DNA of 39,988 nucleotides from Treponema sp. (GTDB lineage: Bacteria; Spirochaetota; Spirochaetia; Treponematales; Treponemataceae): NCBI GenBank assembly GCA_017960765.1, contig JAGCYQ010000045.1:1-39988 (forward strand), given 5' to 3'. The notes beneath the pieces are model-generated. The model worked only from the letters and a program-made list of their open reading frames with translations. It had not been told where the DNA came from and made no database searches. Made by a program: the position numbers and the translations under genes. Position 1 is the first letter of the stretch. Each line of letters opens with the position of its first letter. Of this stretch, positions 9,230-16,946 are shown one piece after another.

Positions 9230-9772
9230 ATGTCTGACGAGAACAAGATAAGAAGTACTACGGTGGTGGCTGTAAAACGCAACGGACATGTCGCTATGGC
9301 CGGAGATGGTCAGGTTACGGCTGGAAACACTGTCGTAAAGGGAAACGCACGCAAGGTAAGGCGTATTTATGACGGCAAGGTTTTAACGGGATTTGCAGGA
9401 TCTGTAGCGGATGCCTTTACACTTTTTGATAAGTTTGAGGAAAAACTCAAGGAATATAACGGGGATCTTACAAGGTCTGCTGTGGAGCTTGCCAAACTCT
9501 GGCGTACAGAGCGTTCAATGAGCAAGCTGGATGCCATGCTTCTGGTTGCCGACCTGAACAAGATACTTCTTATCTCGGGGGACGGAAACGTGATTGAGCC
9601 GGAGAATGACATAATTGCCATCGGTTCAGGTGGAAACTATGCCTATGCCGCCGCTCTTGCATATCTTGAGTCAAGTTCATACACTGCACGTGAAATCGCA
9701 GAGAAATCCCTTGGAATCGCAGGTCAGATCTGCATCTATACAAATAATAATGTTACGGTAGAGGAGCTTTAG
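9230..9772 (+). CDS. hslV: ATP-dependent protease subunit HslV (ClpQ)
   Basis: A 180-residue N-terminal-nucleophile peptidase subunit, the proteolytic chamber of the HslVU complex that degrades unfolded or tagged cytoplasmic proteins. The conserved start [11 protein letters not shown]...[12 protein letters not shown] is present; the likely catalytic Thr is residue 10 and must be exposed by removing nine residues. Further signatures are [18 protein letters not shown] and [15 protein letters not shown]. The length is normal for the family. A Shine-Dalgarno sequence GAGGT supports the start. It is followed after 4 bases by hslU, whose ribosome-binding site (GAGGAG) lies inside the end of hslV, so the two are translated together. 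The same pair precedes flgB in other spirochaetes such as Borrelia. Confidence 0.97.
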   Translation: MSDENKIRSTTVVAVKRNGHVAMAGDGQVTAGNTVVKGNARKVRRIYDGKVLTGFAGSVADAFTLFDKFEEKLKEYNGDLTRSAVELAKLWRTERSMSKLDAMLLVADLNKILLISGDGNVIEPENDIIAIGSGGNYAYAAALAYLESSSYTAREIAEKSLGIAGQICIYTNNNVTVEEL

Positions 9773-9776
9773 GCTT

Positions 9777-11318
9777 ATGGAAGAGAATACTCAGCAGGCA
9801 GTTCAGGAAACACAGGATAAAAAAGAGTTCAGCGCACCGGACGGGCTTACTCCGGCAGAAATTGTATCAAGGCTGGACACATACATAATCGGACAGAACA
9901 AGGCCAAGCGTTTTGTGGCAGTCGCATTAAGAAACAGGCAGAGAAGGATCAAGCTCCCCGAGGAAATACGCGAGGAAGTTGCCCCCAAGAACATCCTGAT
10001 GATTGGACCTACCGGTGTCGGTAAAACTGAGATAGCACGCCGTCTTGCAAAGCTGTGTGGCGCTCCGTTCCTTAAGGTTGAGGCTACAAAGTATACTGAG
10101 GTAGGCTATGTCGGCCGTGATGTTGAGAGCATGGTGCGTGACCTCATGGCAGTGGGATACAACATGGTCAAGGCAGAGGTTCAGGAAACCCTTAGGGCAA
10201 AAGCAGGTCCCATGGTGGAGGATCAGCTCCTCGATCTTCTTCTTCCCGGCAGCTCCAACAAAAAGGAAAAGAAAAGTGCTCCGAAACCGAATGTACGCAT
10301 TCTGGGAAACATTTTCGGTGAGTCAACCCCTGTTCAGGGCAGCGTAATCCGTATCGACATGCCTAAGAATCAGGAGAATCCAGAAGAAGCTGTAGAGGAA
10401 ATTCCAAATGAACCCGAGAACAACACAAACGACATGAGCGAGACCCGCGAGAAATTCCGTAAGATGCTTCGTGACGGACTTCTGGAGGATCGCATGGTGG
10501 AGCTTGTGGTTCATCATCAGCCGCATCTTGGAATGGAGATGTTCAGCGGTGGAAATCCGGCAGACCTGGAGGAAGGCTTGAGCGGCCTGCAGGAGATGTT
10601 CTCCGGTGGAAGGACCCAGAAAAAGACCGTTACAGTCCGTGAGGCACGTCAAATCCTCATGGCAGACACATTGGACAGAATCACCGACAGCGACAAGGTA
10701 GCCGATGAGGCAAAGCAGCGTGTTGAGCAGAGCGGAATCATTTTCATCGACGAGATAGACAAAATCGCAACAAAGGGCGGGGAAGGAGACAGGCAGTCTG
10801 TAAGCCGTGAGGGCGTTCAGCGTGATATCCTTCCTATTGTTGAAGGAAGCAACGTAAACACAAAGTGGGGAGTCGTAAACACAACCCATATCCTGTTTAT
10901 TGGAGCGGGTGCATTCTCTGTGTCAGCGCCAAGTGACCTTATTCCTGAGTTGCAGGGACGTTTCCCGCTTCGTGTGGAGCTGGAGGCTTTGACCAAGGAA
11001 GACTTCAAGCGCATACTTACTGAGCCCAAGAACGCACTTATCAAGCAGTACGAGGCCTTGCTTGCAACAGAGGGTGTCGAGCTTTTGTTCACTGATGAGG
11101 CAATCGAGCGCATGGCATTCATAGCAGAGGACGTAAACTCCCATTCTGACAACATCGGGGCACGCCGTCTGCATACGATAATGGAGACTGTGCTGGAAGA
11201 CCTCAGCTTCAATGCCGACAAGCACGCCGGGGAGACAATCACCATAGACCGTGATTATGTGGATGACAGGCTCAACGGCATCATGCAGAACCAGAACCTG
11301 GAGCGTTACATTTTGTAA
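9777..11318 (+). CDS. hslU: ATP-dependent protease ATPase subunit HslU (ClpY)
   Basis: A 513-residue AAA+ unfoldase that feeds substrates to HslV. Walker A is GPTGVGKT at 77-84, Walker B is IIFIDEID near residues 322-330, and the AAA+ core is interrupted by the family's intermediate (I) domain, roughly residues 115-310. The I domain is somewhat long and acidic in its middle. The pore region (TEVGYVGRDVE) and the C-terminal tail LERYIL, which in known HslU docks into HslV, are both conserved. The protein is longer than the E. coli form (443) because of an extended N-terminus of about 20 residues and the I domain. After the stop there is a gap of about 120 bases before a small membrane-protein gene. 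Confidence 0.97.
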   Translation: MEENTQQAVQETQDKKEFSAPDGLTPAEIVSRLDTYIIGQNKAKRFVAVALRNRQRRIKLPEEIREEVAPKNILMIGPTGVGKTEIARRLAKLCGAPFLKVEATKYTEVGYVGRDVESMVRDLMAVGYNMVKAEVQETLRAKAGPMVEDQLLDLLLPGSSNKKEKKSAPKPNVRILGNIFGESTPVQGSVIRIDMPKNQENPEEAVEEIPNEPENNTNDMSETREKFRKMLRDGLLEDRMVELVVHHQPHLGMEMFSGGNPADLEEGLSGLQEMFSGGRTQKKTVTVREARQILMADTLDRITDSDKVADEAKQRVEQSGIIFIDEIDKIATKGGEGDRQSVSREGVQRDILPIVEGSNVNTKWGVVNTTHILFIGAGAFSVSAPSDLIPELQGRFPLRVELEALTKEDFKRILTEPKNALIKQYEALLATEGVELLFTDEAIERMAFIAEDVNSHSDNIGARRLHTIMETVLEDLSFNADKHAGETITIDRDYVDDRLNGIMQNQNLERYIL

Positions 11319-11365
11319 TAGTCCATCTCTAAAATAAAGTTTTTAGAGTTTTTCAATAAAATAAC

Positions 11366-11392
11366 TCAAAGATAGGCCCTGATTTCCGATAC
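11366..11392 (+). promoter_or_regulatory. Sigma28-like promoter before the small membrane protein
   Basis: TCAA (11366-11369), 15 bases, TCCGATAC (11385-11392), compared with the FliA/sigma28 consensus TAAA-N15-GCCGATAA (3 of 4 and 6 of 8 matches). Transcription would start near 11399, about 40 bases before the ATG at 11438. Confidence 0.45.
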
Positions 11393-11437
11393 TATGAGCA
11401 AGTGGATTATTCCACACATTCTTGTAGAGGGGAAAAA

Positions 11438-11581
11438 ATGAGCCAGTCATTAACAAATGCGACTGATGCTGAAAGAAAAAAGCTCAGCATCATCCGATTG
11501 TGCATCAAGGCAACAGTAGCCCTTGCAGCAGTTGCGATCATACTGGTTCTGACGGTTCAGCTGTCAGAATACCCGATATGA
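11438..11581 (+). CDS. Small one-helix membrane protein (47 aa)
   Basis: A 47-residue open frame with a strong ribosome-binding site (AGAGGGGAAAAA just upstream of the ATG). The first 24 residues are polar and basic (MSQSLTNATDAERKKLSIIR...), then comes one hydrophobic stretch of about 18 residues (ATVALAAVAIILVLTV) and a short tail QLSEYPI. This is the form of a single-span inner-membrane protein with the N-terminus inside. The stop is followed 12 bases later by a perfect intrinsic terminator. A sigma28-like promoter lies ahead. So it appears to be a complete, monocistronic gene between hslU and the flagellar operon. I know no family. A motility link is inferred only from promoter type and position. 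An overlapping frame at 11500-11682 is discarded because it runs through the terminator. Confidence 0.72.
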   Translation: MSQSLTNATDAERKKLSIIRLCIKATVALAAVAIILVLTVQLSEYPI

Positions 11582-11593
11582 TCAGTTTTTCAG

Positions 11594-11625
11594 CCGGTTT
11601 GAATCATTTCAGACCGGTTTTTTTT
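11594..11625 (+). terminator. Intrinsic terminator after the small membrane protein
   Basis: A 10-bp stem (CCGGTTTGAA / TTCAGACCGG, one G-T wobble) with a 4-base loop TCAT, followed directly by eight T residues (11618-11625). This is a textbook rho-independent terminator and separates hslVU and the small gene from the flagellar operon. Confidence 0.93.
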
Positions 11626-11665
11626 GTAACTTTCCCTCCATATGTATCTTTTAAAAACTTTCTGC

Positions 11666-11692
11666 TTAACAATTTATTTTAAATGCCGATTA
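11666..11692 (+). promoter_or_regulatory. Sigma28-like promoter of the flgB operon
   Basis: TTAA (11666-11669), 15 bases, GCCGATTA (11685-11692), against the sigma28 consensus TAAA-N15-GCCGATAA (3 of 4 and 7 of 8). The box ends 7 bases before the flgB ATG, so the transcript would begin at or next to the start codon. Confidence 0.65.
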
Positions 11693-11699
11693 ACAGAGT

Positions 11700-12125
11700 A
11701 TGGGAATGAATGATTTTGTAAACTCAGTTGATTTATTGCAACGCGCTATGGCGGTACAGAACCTGCGCCATCAGGTTACGGCTAACAATATTGCTAATGC
11801 CGAGGTACCGAATTACAAGAAGCAGTATGTCAACTTTGAAAGCGAGCTTGAACGGGCTTTTGAATCTCGTGACAATGAGCATAATTCTTTTCACATGATT
11901 ACGAGCGATCCTCGTCATATTCAGAGTGAGACTCCTCGTGACTGGCGTGATGTGGAGCCTCGTCGTGTAACTGACTGGGTAAGCACTTCAAAGGCAAACG
12001 GCAACAATGTTGATGCTGAGGAAGAAGCCATGAAGATCCTGCAGATTCAGATGCAGTATCAGATTCTGGCAAGAATGCAGAATTTTGAGTTCAAACAGCT
12101 TGAAATTGCCATGAAGAAGATCTAG
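11700..12125 (+). CDS. flgB: Flagellar basal-body rod protein FlgB
   Basis: A 141-residue proximal rod protein of the periplasmic flagellum. The N-terminal rod signature is clear: VTANNIANAEVPNYKKQYVNFESEL. The C-terminal helix ILARMQNFEFKQLEIAMKKI matches FlgB. It is exported through the flagellar type III system and forms the rod with FlgC and FliE, the next two genes (gaps of 23 and 44 bases). The ATG at 11700 has no well-placed Shine-Dalgarno sequence: AGAG is only 1 base away. A sigma28-like -10 box ends 7 bases upstream, so the mRNA may be leaderless. A second in-frame ATG two codons in is an alternative start. It is the first gene of the operon. Confidence 0.95.
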   Translation: MGMNDFVNSVDLLQRAMAVQNLRHQVTANNIANAEVPNYKKQYVNFESELERAFESRDNEHNSFHMITSDPRHIQSETPRDWRDVEPRRVTDWVSTSKANGNNVDAEEEAMKILQIQMQYQILARMQNFEFKQLEIAMKKI

Positions 12126-12148
12126 ACGTTGAGTAAAAGGAGATAAAT

Positions 12149-12607
12149 ATGGGACTTTATACATCGATTAACATTGCTTCAACAGGAATGAGCGCAGAAC
12201 GTCTCCGCTCTGATGTCATAAGCAACAATATTGCCAACGCCACTACTACAAGAACCCAGGAGGGTGGTGCATACCGCAAGCAGACAGTCATTTTTGAGCC
12301 CATAGCTTCGGAGCATCCTGTATGGAGAAGCCCGTTTGTAAGTGCAGACCAGGATAACGGTCCGGGAAAAGGCGTGCGTGTCCGTGAAATCGTAAAGGAT
12401 ACGACCCAGGGACGCATGGTTTACGATCCGACACATCCGGATGCAATTCAGTCAGGCCCGAACAAGGGATATGTTGAATATCCGAACGTAAACATCGTAA
12501 ACGAAATGGTTGACATGATTTCCGCAAACCGCGCTTACGAGGCAAACAGCTCTGTAATCCAGGGCAGCAAGGAAATGTTCGCCGCAGCACTTGAAATCGG
12601 CAGCTGA
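12149..12607 (+). CDS. flgC: Flagellar basal-body rod protein FlgC
   Basis: A 152-residue rod protein. The N-terminus INIASTGMSAERLRSDVISNNIANATTT carries the flagellar rod/hook family signature, and the C-terminal part VNIVNEMVDMISANRAYEANSSVIQGSKEMFAAALEIG is the typical coiled-coil helix of FlgC. It assembles outside the inner membrane above FlgB. AAAGGAG precedes the start at good spacing. It is the second gene of the operon, followed by fliE. Confidence 0.96.
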   Translation: MGLYTSINIASTGMSAERLRSDVISNNIANATTTRTQEGGAYRKQTVIFEPIASEHPVWRSPFVSADQDNGPGKGVRVREIVKDTTQGRMVYDPTHPDAIQSGPNKGYVEYPNVNIVNEMVDMISANRAYEANSSVIQGSKEMFAAALEIGS

Positions 12608-12651
12608 TAGTCTTGAATGAGTATTGTAAGTAAGGAATTAGGGAGGATTTT

Positions 12652-13017
12652 ATGGATATAACGATAGGAACCTTGGAGTTGAACAGAACAAATCCCGCTC
12701 ATGTGGGAACAAGGGCTCTGATTGATACTTCAAAAAAACTCCAGATGGATAGTTTCGGAAATGTAACCGATACAGAGGCTCAGCCAGGAAAAGTAAAGAA
12801 ATCCTTTGAGTCATACCTGATTGATGCAGTTTCCGAGATGAATGATCAGCAGGTGCAATTGACCGCTATCCAGGAAAAGGTAGTAACCGATCCTGACAGC
12901 GTGAATATAGAAGAGGTAACGACTGCCATGGCAAAGGCTCAGATGTCACTGAACCTTGCACAGACCGTTATTGATAGATTAATCTCTGGTTGGAACGAAC
13001 TTTCACAGAATCGTTAG
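12652..13017 (+). CDS. fliE: Flagellar hook-basal body protein FliE
   Basis: A 121-residue protein that links the MS ring to the rod. The conserved C-terminal half is present: SFESYLIDAVSEMNDQQVQ, then DSVNIEEVTTAMAKAQMSLNLAQTVIDRLI, as in FliE. The N-terminal 45 residues are less conserved. GGGAGGA is the ribosome-binding site. After its stop there is a hairpin and a further promoter before fliF, so fliE ends the first part of the operon. Confidence 0.93.
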   Translation: MDITIGTLELNRTNPAHVGTRALIDTSKKLQMDSFGNVTDTEAQPGKVKKSFESYLIDAVSEMNDQQVQLTAIQEKVVTDPDSVNIEEVTTAMAKAQMSLNLAQTVIDRLISGWNELSQNR

Positions 13018-13030
13018 CATTTTTTGTTGT

Positions 13031-13051
13031 AAAGTGGTGTTTTACCACTTT
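13031..13051 (+). terminator. Hairpin between fliE and fliF (weak terminator or attenuator)
   Basis: An 8-bp perfect stem AAAGTGGT / ACCACTTT with loop GTTTT, 13 bases after the fliE stop. Only two further T residues follow, so termination would be partial. It may also stabilise the 3' end of the flgB-flgC-fliE message. Confidence 0.45.
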
Positions 13052-13077
13052 TCAATTATTAAATTGTATGTTATAAT
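13049..13077 (+). promoter_or_regulatory. Internal sigma70-type promoter before fliF
   Basis: TTTTCA (13049-13054), 17 bases, TATAAT (13072-13077) with an extended -10 TG at 13069-13070. Transcription would start near 13084, leaving a leader of about 72 bases that ends in the Shine-Dalgarno sequence GGGAGGGG of fliF. Together with the preceding hairpin it could set fliF-fliJ levels apart from the rod genes. Confidence 0.6.
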
Positions 13078-13155
13078 CTTACTATGGCTACTAACATAGT
13101 GAGTGGGAAATGCTATGATAGTCAAAGAAATTGAGTTCGTTCACGGGAGGGGAAA

Positions 13156-14865
13156 ATGAACGAATGGTTTAAAAAAACGTTTGGAACCATAAAAGAAAAG
13201 TGGGGAAAGTGGAGCCTTGTTCAGAAAATCATTCTGATAGGCGTTATTGTGGTGGTTATTGCGGCCATCATCATTTTGCTTTCTGTTTCATCCAACAAAG
13301 CCTCAGTACGTCTGTTTAATTCTCCGGTAGAAGCAGCCCAGCAGAGGTCTATCGTTAGTCGTCTGCAGAGGGACGGCATCGATGCTGATGTTGACGGTGA
13401 AGGTTATATCACTGTGGAAAGCAATGACATAGCCAAGAAGTACCGCAGCCAGCTTGTTGCTGAAGGATACCTGCCAAAGGAAACTGACCCATGGAGTCTT
13501 TTTGACACACAGAAATGGACTCGCACCTCTTTTGATGACAGGGTGAACTGGAAGAGGGCTATGGAAGGTCAGGTAGAGCAGCATCTTGAACAGCTTGATG
13601 GCATCCGTTCTGCTCATGTTACCCTTTCTTTGCCAGAGGAAACAGCTTTTGCCGACGATCAGAATCCTACAACTGCATCTGTAATACTTTTCCCGAAGTA
13701 CGGAAGTGATGTTCTTTCATCCCGCAGCAAGGTTCAGGGTATACAGCACCTTGTTGAGCTTTCTGTGGAAGGTCTTACATCAGACAACATTTCTCTCGTA
13801 AACGGTGATACCAACGAGGAAATAAACGATTTTGACAGCATGGAAGCGGCTGACAGGATAAACAACATTGACAAACAGCAGAAACTTATCCGCAAGCTTG
13901 AGTCAAAGTATTCTACTGATGTAGTAACCGCCCTGCAGAAAACATACGGTACTGATCGTGTCAGAATCGCAAACATGAAGATTGATATGGATATGTCTGA
14001 AAGGGAAAGTAACGGAAAGAAATACAGCGGTATCAACATCAAGGACGACAATCCAAATACAGTATATGACGACAGCATCACGGTGGAAAGCCTCAAACTG
14101 TCAGAGGAGACCGTAATAAAGTCCCAGACAGGCACAGGTTACAATCCAGAGGGCCCTGCAGGAATTGAAGGTCAGAATCCTCCTGTTTACAGTGACATGT
14201 CAAATGTCATTGGTGAGACAAAGGAAGAGGGAGCAAAGATTAACTATGCCCTCAACGAGGAGCATTATTCAGAGACAAAGAGTCCGACAATCGACCGTGT
14301 AACAATTTCCGTCAACATCGACGGTACATGGGATTATCCTCAGTATGATGAAAAGGGAAAAATCAAACGTTCTCCAAGCGGTGGTTACTTGAGGGAATAC
14401 TATGGAATCAGTGATGAAGAATTGGCAGAGGTTACCCGCCTTGTTAAAAATGCAGTGGGATTCAATGCCGCCCGCGGTGATTCAGTTGAGGTAACAAATA
14501 TCAAGATTGACAGGACAGAGCAGTTCCGTGAAGAGGATGCAAGGCTCATCAAATCCGAGAATACTAAGCGCACAATAATGTTCGTGCTTATCGGCATTGC
14601 AATTGTTCTGGTACTGTTCATCATATTCCGTCTTATTTCAAAGGAAATCGAAAGACGCAAGAGACTCCGCGAGGAAGAACTGTTGCGCCGTCAGCAGCAG
14701 GAAAGGGAACAGGCTCTTTGGGATGCCAAGGAACAGGGAATGGAAGTTACCCTGTCAGTGGAAGAGAGAAGACGTGCAGAGCTGCAGGAAAATGCAATCG
14801 CCATGGCAAAGGAACATCCGGAAGACGTGGCAATGCTTATCCGCACCTGGCTTATGGAGGAGTAG
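13156..14865 (+). CDS. fliF: Flagellar MS-ring protein FliF
   Basis: A 569-residue integral membrane protein that builds the MS ring and the mount for FliG. It has a first membrane helix near residues 24-48 (VQKIILIGVIVVVIAAIIILL), the ring-building domains (RLFNSPVEAAQQRSIVSRLQ, VEQHLEQLDGIRSAHVTLSLPE, SKVQGIQHLVELSVEGL), and a second helix near 473-495 (FVLIGIAIVLVLFIIFRLI). The C-terminal cytoplasmic tail ends in HPEDVAMLIRTWLMEE, the FliG-binding motif. The length is normal. GGGAGGGG precedes the ATG. fliG follows after 3 bases, so the two partners are made together. Confidence 0.97.
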   Translation: MNEWFKKTFGTIKEKWGKWSLVQKIILIGVIVVVIAAIIILLSVSSNKASVRLFNSPVEAAQQRSIVSRLQRDGIDADVDGEGYITVESNDIAKKYRSQLVAEGYLPKETDPWSLFDTQKWTRTSFDDRVNWKRAMEGQVEQHLEQLDGIRSAHVTLSLPEETAFADDQNPTTASVILFPKYGSDVLSSRSKVQGIQHLVELSVEGLTSDNISLVNGDTNEEINDFDSMEAADRINNIDKQQKLIRKLESKYSTDVVTALQKTYGTDRVRIANMKIDMDMSERESNGKKYSGINIKDDNPNTVYDDSITVESLKLSEETVIKSQTGTGYNPEGPAGIEGQNPPVYSDMSNVIGETKEEGAKINYALNEEHYSETKSPTIDRVTISVNIDGTWDYPQYDEKGKIKRSPSGGYLREYYGISDEELAEVTRLVKNAVGFNAARGDSVEVTNIKIDRTEQFREEDARLIKSENTKRTIMFVLIGIAIVLVLFIIFRLISKEIERRKRLREEELLRRQQQEREQALWDAKEQGMEVTLSVEERRRAELQENAIAMAKEHPEDVAMLIRTWLMEE

Positions 14866-14868
14866 TAT

Positions 14869-15966
14869 ATGGCAGAAGAAGAAGGCAAGTCATCATCAAG
14901 CATAAAGCAACCGCTTAAGCAGTTGAACGGTTCTTCTCCCAAAAAGAAGGGTAGTACCAGGGATTATAAAAATCTAACTGGAAGACAGAAGGCTGCTATT
15001 TTCTTGGTTGCATTGGGTAGTGATGTTTCATCAGAAGTAATGAAGCATCTTCGTGAGGATGAAGTAGAGACACTCACTTTTGAAATCGCACGTCTTGAGA
15101 CCATTGATGCGGACTTCAAGGAACAGGTTCTTGAAGAATTCCAGGAACTCATGCAGGCACAGAACTTTATCACCACTGGTGGTATCGACTATGCCCGTGA
15201 ATTGCTCGAAAAATCTTTGGGAAGCCAGAAAGCTATAGACATCATCAACCGTTTGACAAGTTCACTTCAGGTTCGTCCGTTCGACTTTATCCGCCGCACA
15301 GACCCTGCACACTTGTTGAACTTCGTACAGCAGGAATATCCGCAGACAATAGCACTTATTCTTGCATATCTTGAGCCTCCAAAGGCCGCAATCATTCTGC
15401 AGAACCTGCCGGATGAGATTCAGCCAGAGGTTTCAAAGCGTCTTGCTACCATGGACCGTACATCTCCTGATGTTCTTCGTGAAGTTGAGCGTGTTCTTGA
15501 AAAGAAGCTTTCAACATTGTCAAGCGAAGACTATACGGCAGCTGGTGGTGTAGACAGCATCGTAGAAATCTTGAACCTTGTCGACCGTTCTTCCGAAAAG
15601 GCAATCATCGAGACATTGGAAGAGGACGATCCGGAACTTGCAGAAGAAATCAAGAAGCGCATGTTCGTATTCGAAGATATTGTCATGATCGGCGACCGCG
15701 ACATTCAGAAAGTGTTGCGTGAAGTTGACGGTCAGCAGCTTGCAAAGGCACTTAAATCTGTTGATACAGAAGTTCAGGATAAGATCTTCCGTAACATGTC
15801 TAAACGTCAGGCCAGCATGCTCAAGGAAGACATGGAGTACATGGGACCTGTACGTCTCAAAGATGTTGAAGAAGCTCAGCAGAAAGTTGTTAGCGTAATC
15901 CGTCGTCTTGAGGATTCTGGTGAAATTGTTATCGCACGTGGTGACGGTGACGAGTACATCAACTAA
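14869..15966 (+). CDS. fliG: Flagellar motor switch protein FliG (FliG2 type by position)
   Basis: A 365-residue switch protein on the cytoplasmic face of the MS ring that transmits stator torque. Seen are the N-terminal FliF-binding part (LTGRQKAAIFLVALGSDVSSEVMKHL), the middle domain with QEYPQTIALILAYLEPPKAA (the EHPQT-like motif) and the C-terminal torque helix with charged residues (IKKRMFVFEDIVMIGDRDIQKVLREVD). An extra N-terminal tail of about 35 Ser- and Lys-rich residues precedes the first domain. Spirochaetes usually have two FliG proteins; the one encoded in this operon position is called FliG2, which I infer from context only. GAGGAG within the fliF end serves as ribosome-binding site. 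Confidence 0.96.
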   Translation: MAEEEGKSSSSIKQPLKQLNGSSPKKKGSTRDYKNLTGRQKAAIFLVALGSDVSSEVMKHLREDEVETLTFEIARLETIDADFKEQVLEEFQELMQAQNFITTGGIDYARELLEKSLGSQKAIDIINRLTSSLQVRPFDFIRRTDPAHLLNFVQQEYPQTIALILAYLEPPKAAIILQNLPDEIQPEVSKRLATMDRTSPDVLREVERVLEKKLSTLSSEDYTAAGGVDSIVEILNLVDRSSEKAIIETLEEDDPELAEEIKKRMFVFEDIVMIGDRDIQKVLREVDGQQLAKALKSVDTEVQDKIFRNMSKRQASMLKEDMEYMGPVRLKDVEEAQQKVVSVIRRLEDSGEIVIARGDGDEYIN

Positions 15967-15992
15967 AGCACGAGTTTTAATAGGAGTTAGTT

Positions 15993-16925
15993 ATGGCACA
16001 GACAGTATTCAGACCAAACCAGATAAACTTAAAGAACGAAACAATACCTCTACAGCTCACAAAGGAGTTTATTCCTCCGGTTGAAGAGGTAGTGGAGGAA
16101 GTTCCTGAATACACAGGTCCGACTGCAGACCAATTGCGTCGTGAAGCAGAAGAGTTTACCAAGAAGTGGGAGCAGGAAAAACTCCAGATGCTTGCAAAGG
16201 CCCAGTCTGATGCCGACAGCATTATAAAAAATGCCGAGAGTGCAGCATTCAACGAAGTCAAGAAACAAAGTGACCAGGCCCTTGTAATCAAGAACAATGC
16301 AGAAAAGGAAGCCGGTGATGTAGTTTCTAAGGCCAAGGCAGAAGCAGAGCAGATATTGAAGTCTGCCCATGATGAAGAGCAGCGCATTTTCGACAAGGCA
16401 CAGAAAGACGGCTTTGACAAAGGTCATGAGGAAGGATATCAGGTTGGAAATCAGGAAGCAGAACGCCTGGTTGAAAGACTTCATAAAATGATTGAGGCTG
16501 TTCAGGATAAGAGACAGGACATTCTTAATCAGACAGAAGGTCAGATTGTTGACCTTGTTCTCCTTATGACACGCAAGGTCGTAAAGATCATGAGCGACAA
16601 TCAGAAGAGCGTTATCATGGCAAACGTTGTTCAGGCTCTTAAGAAAGTCAAGGGACGCGGTGATGTTATTCTTCGTGTCAACATGGCAGACGTCAAGCTT
16701 ACGACAGACCATATCAAGGACTTTATCAGTCAGGTCGAGAATATCCGCAACATCTCTGTTGTTGAGGACAGCTCAGTCGATCGCGGCGGATGTATCATCG
16801 AGACAGACTTCGGTGCAATCGATGCACGTATCTCCAGCCAGCTTGGTGAGCTTGAGACTAAGATTCTTGGTATTTCACCAATCAAGTCAGTCAACAAGTC
16901 AGAGGTACCGAATCCTGATTTATAA
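15993..16925 (+). CDS. fliH: Flagellar export apparatus protein FliH
   Basis: A 310-residue regulator of the export ATPase FliI. After about 45 N-terminal residues with an acidic VEEVVEEVPEYTG stretch comes a long coiled coil rich in Ala, Glu, Lys and Gln (about residues 50-170), then the conserved C-terminal half (QEAERLVERLHKMIEAVQD, VDLVLLMTRKVVKIM, RDVILRVNMADV-like segments, and VDRGGCIIETDFGAIDARI). The last segment matches the FliH/SctL end. It is longer than the enterobacterial protein (about 235), mostly in the coiled coil. AGGAG stands ahead of the ATG. fliI follows after 21 bases. Confidence 0.93.
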   Translation: MAQTVFRPNQINLKNETIPLQLTKEFIPPVEEVVEEVPEYTGPTADQLRREAEEFTKKWEQEKLQMLAKAQSDADSIIKNAESAAFNEVKKQSDQALVIKNNAEKEAGDVVSKAKAEAEQILKSAHDEEQRIFDKAQKDGFDKGHEEGYQVGNQEAERLVERLHKMIEAVQDKRQDILNQTEGQIVDLVLLMTRKVVKIMSDNQKSVIMANVVQALKKVKGRGDVILRVNMADVKLTTDHIKDFISQVENIRNISVVEDSSVDRGGCIIETDFGAIDARISSQLGELETKILGISPIKSVNKSEVPNPDL

Positions 16926-16946
16926 TCCATAACGTGAGGGTGGGGT

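Noticed and set aside
10323-10889. Long minus-strand open frame (188 codons) opposite hslU
   Set aside because: It lies fully inside hslU, has no ribosome-binding site and its translation has no family features; a shadow of codon bias on the other strand.
11394-11441. Fifteen-codon frame (MSKWIIPHILVEGKK) whose stop overlaps the ATG of the small membrane protein
   Set aside because: Its ATG lies directly after the sigma28-like -10 box, upstream of the likely transcription start, and has no ribosome-binding site.
11500-11682. Plus-strand open frame overlapping the small membrane protein
   Set aside because: It runs through the intrinsic terminator at 11594-11625 and has no ribosome-binding site; the 47-codon frame is better supported.
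13114-13158. Fourteen-codon frame (MIVKEIEFVHGRGK) overlapping the fliF start by ATGA
   Set aside because: No ribosome-binding site in front of it, and the overlapped bases are simply the fliF Shine-Dalgarno region; probably chance.
16050-16712. Minus-strand open frame (220 codons) opposite fliH
   Set aside because: Fully antisense to a clear fliH gene; Leu/Phe-rich translation expected from reversed Glu/Lys codons.
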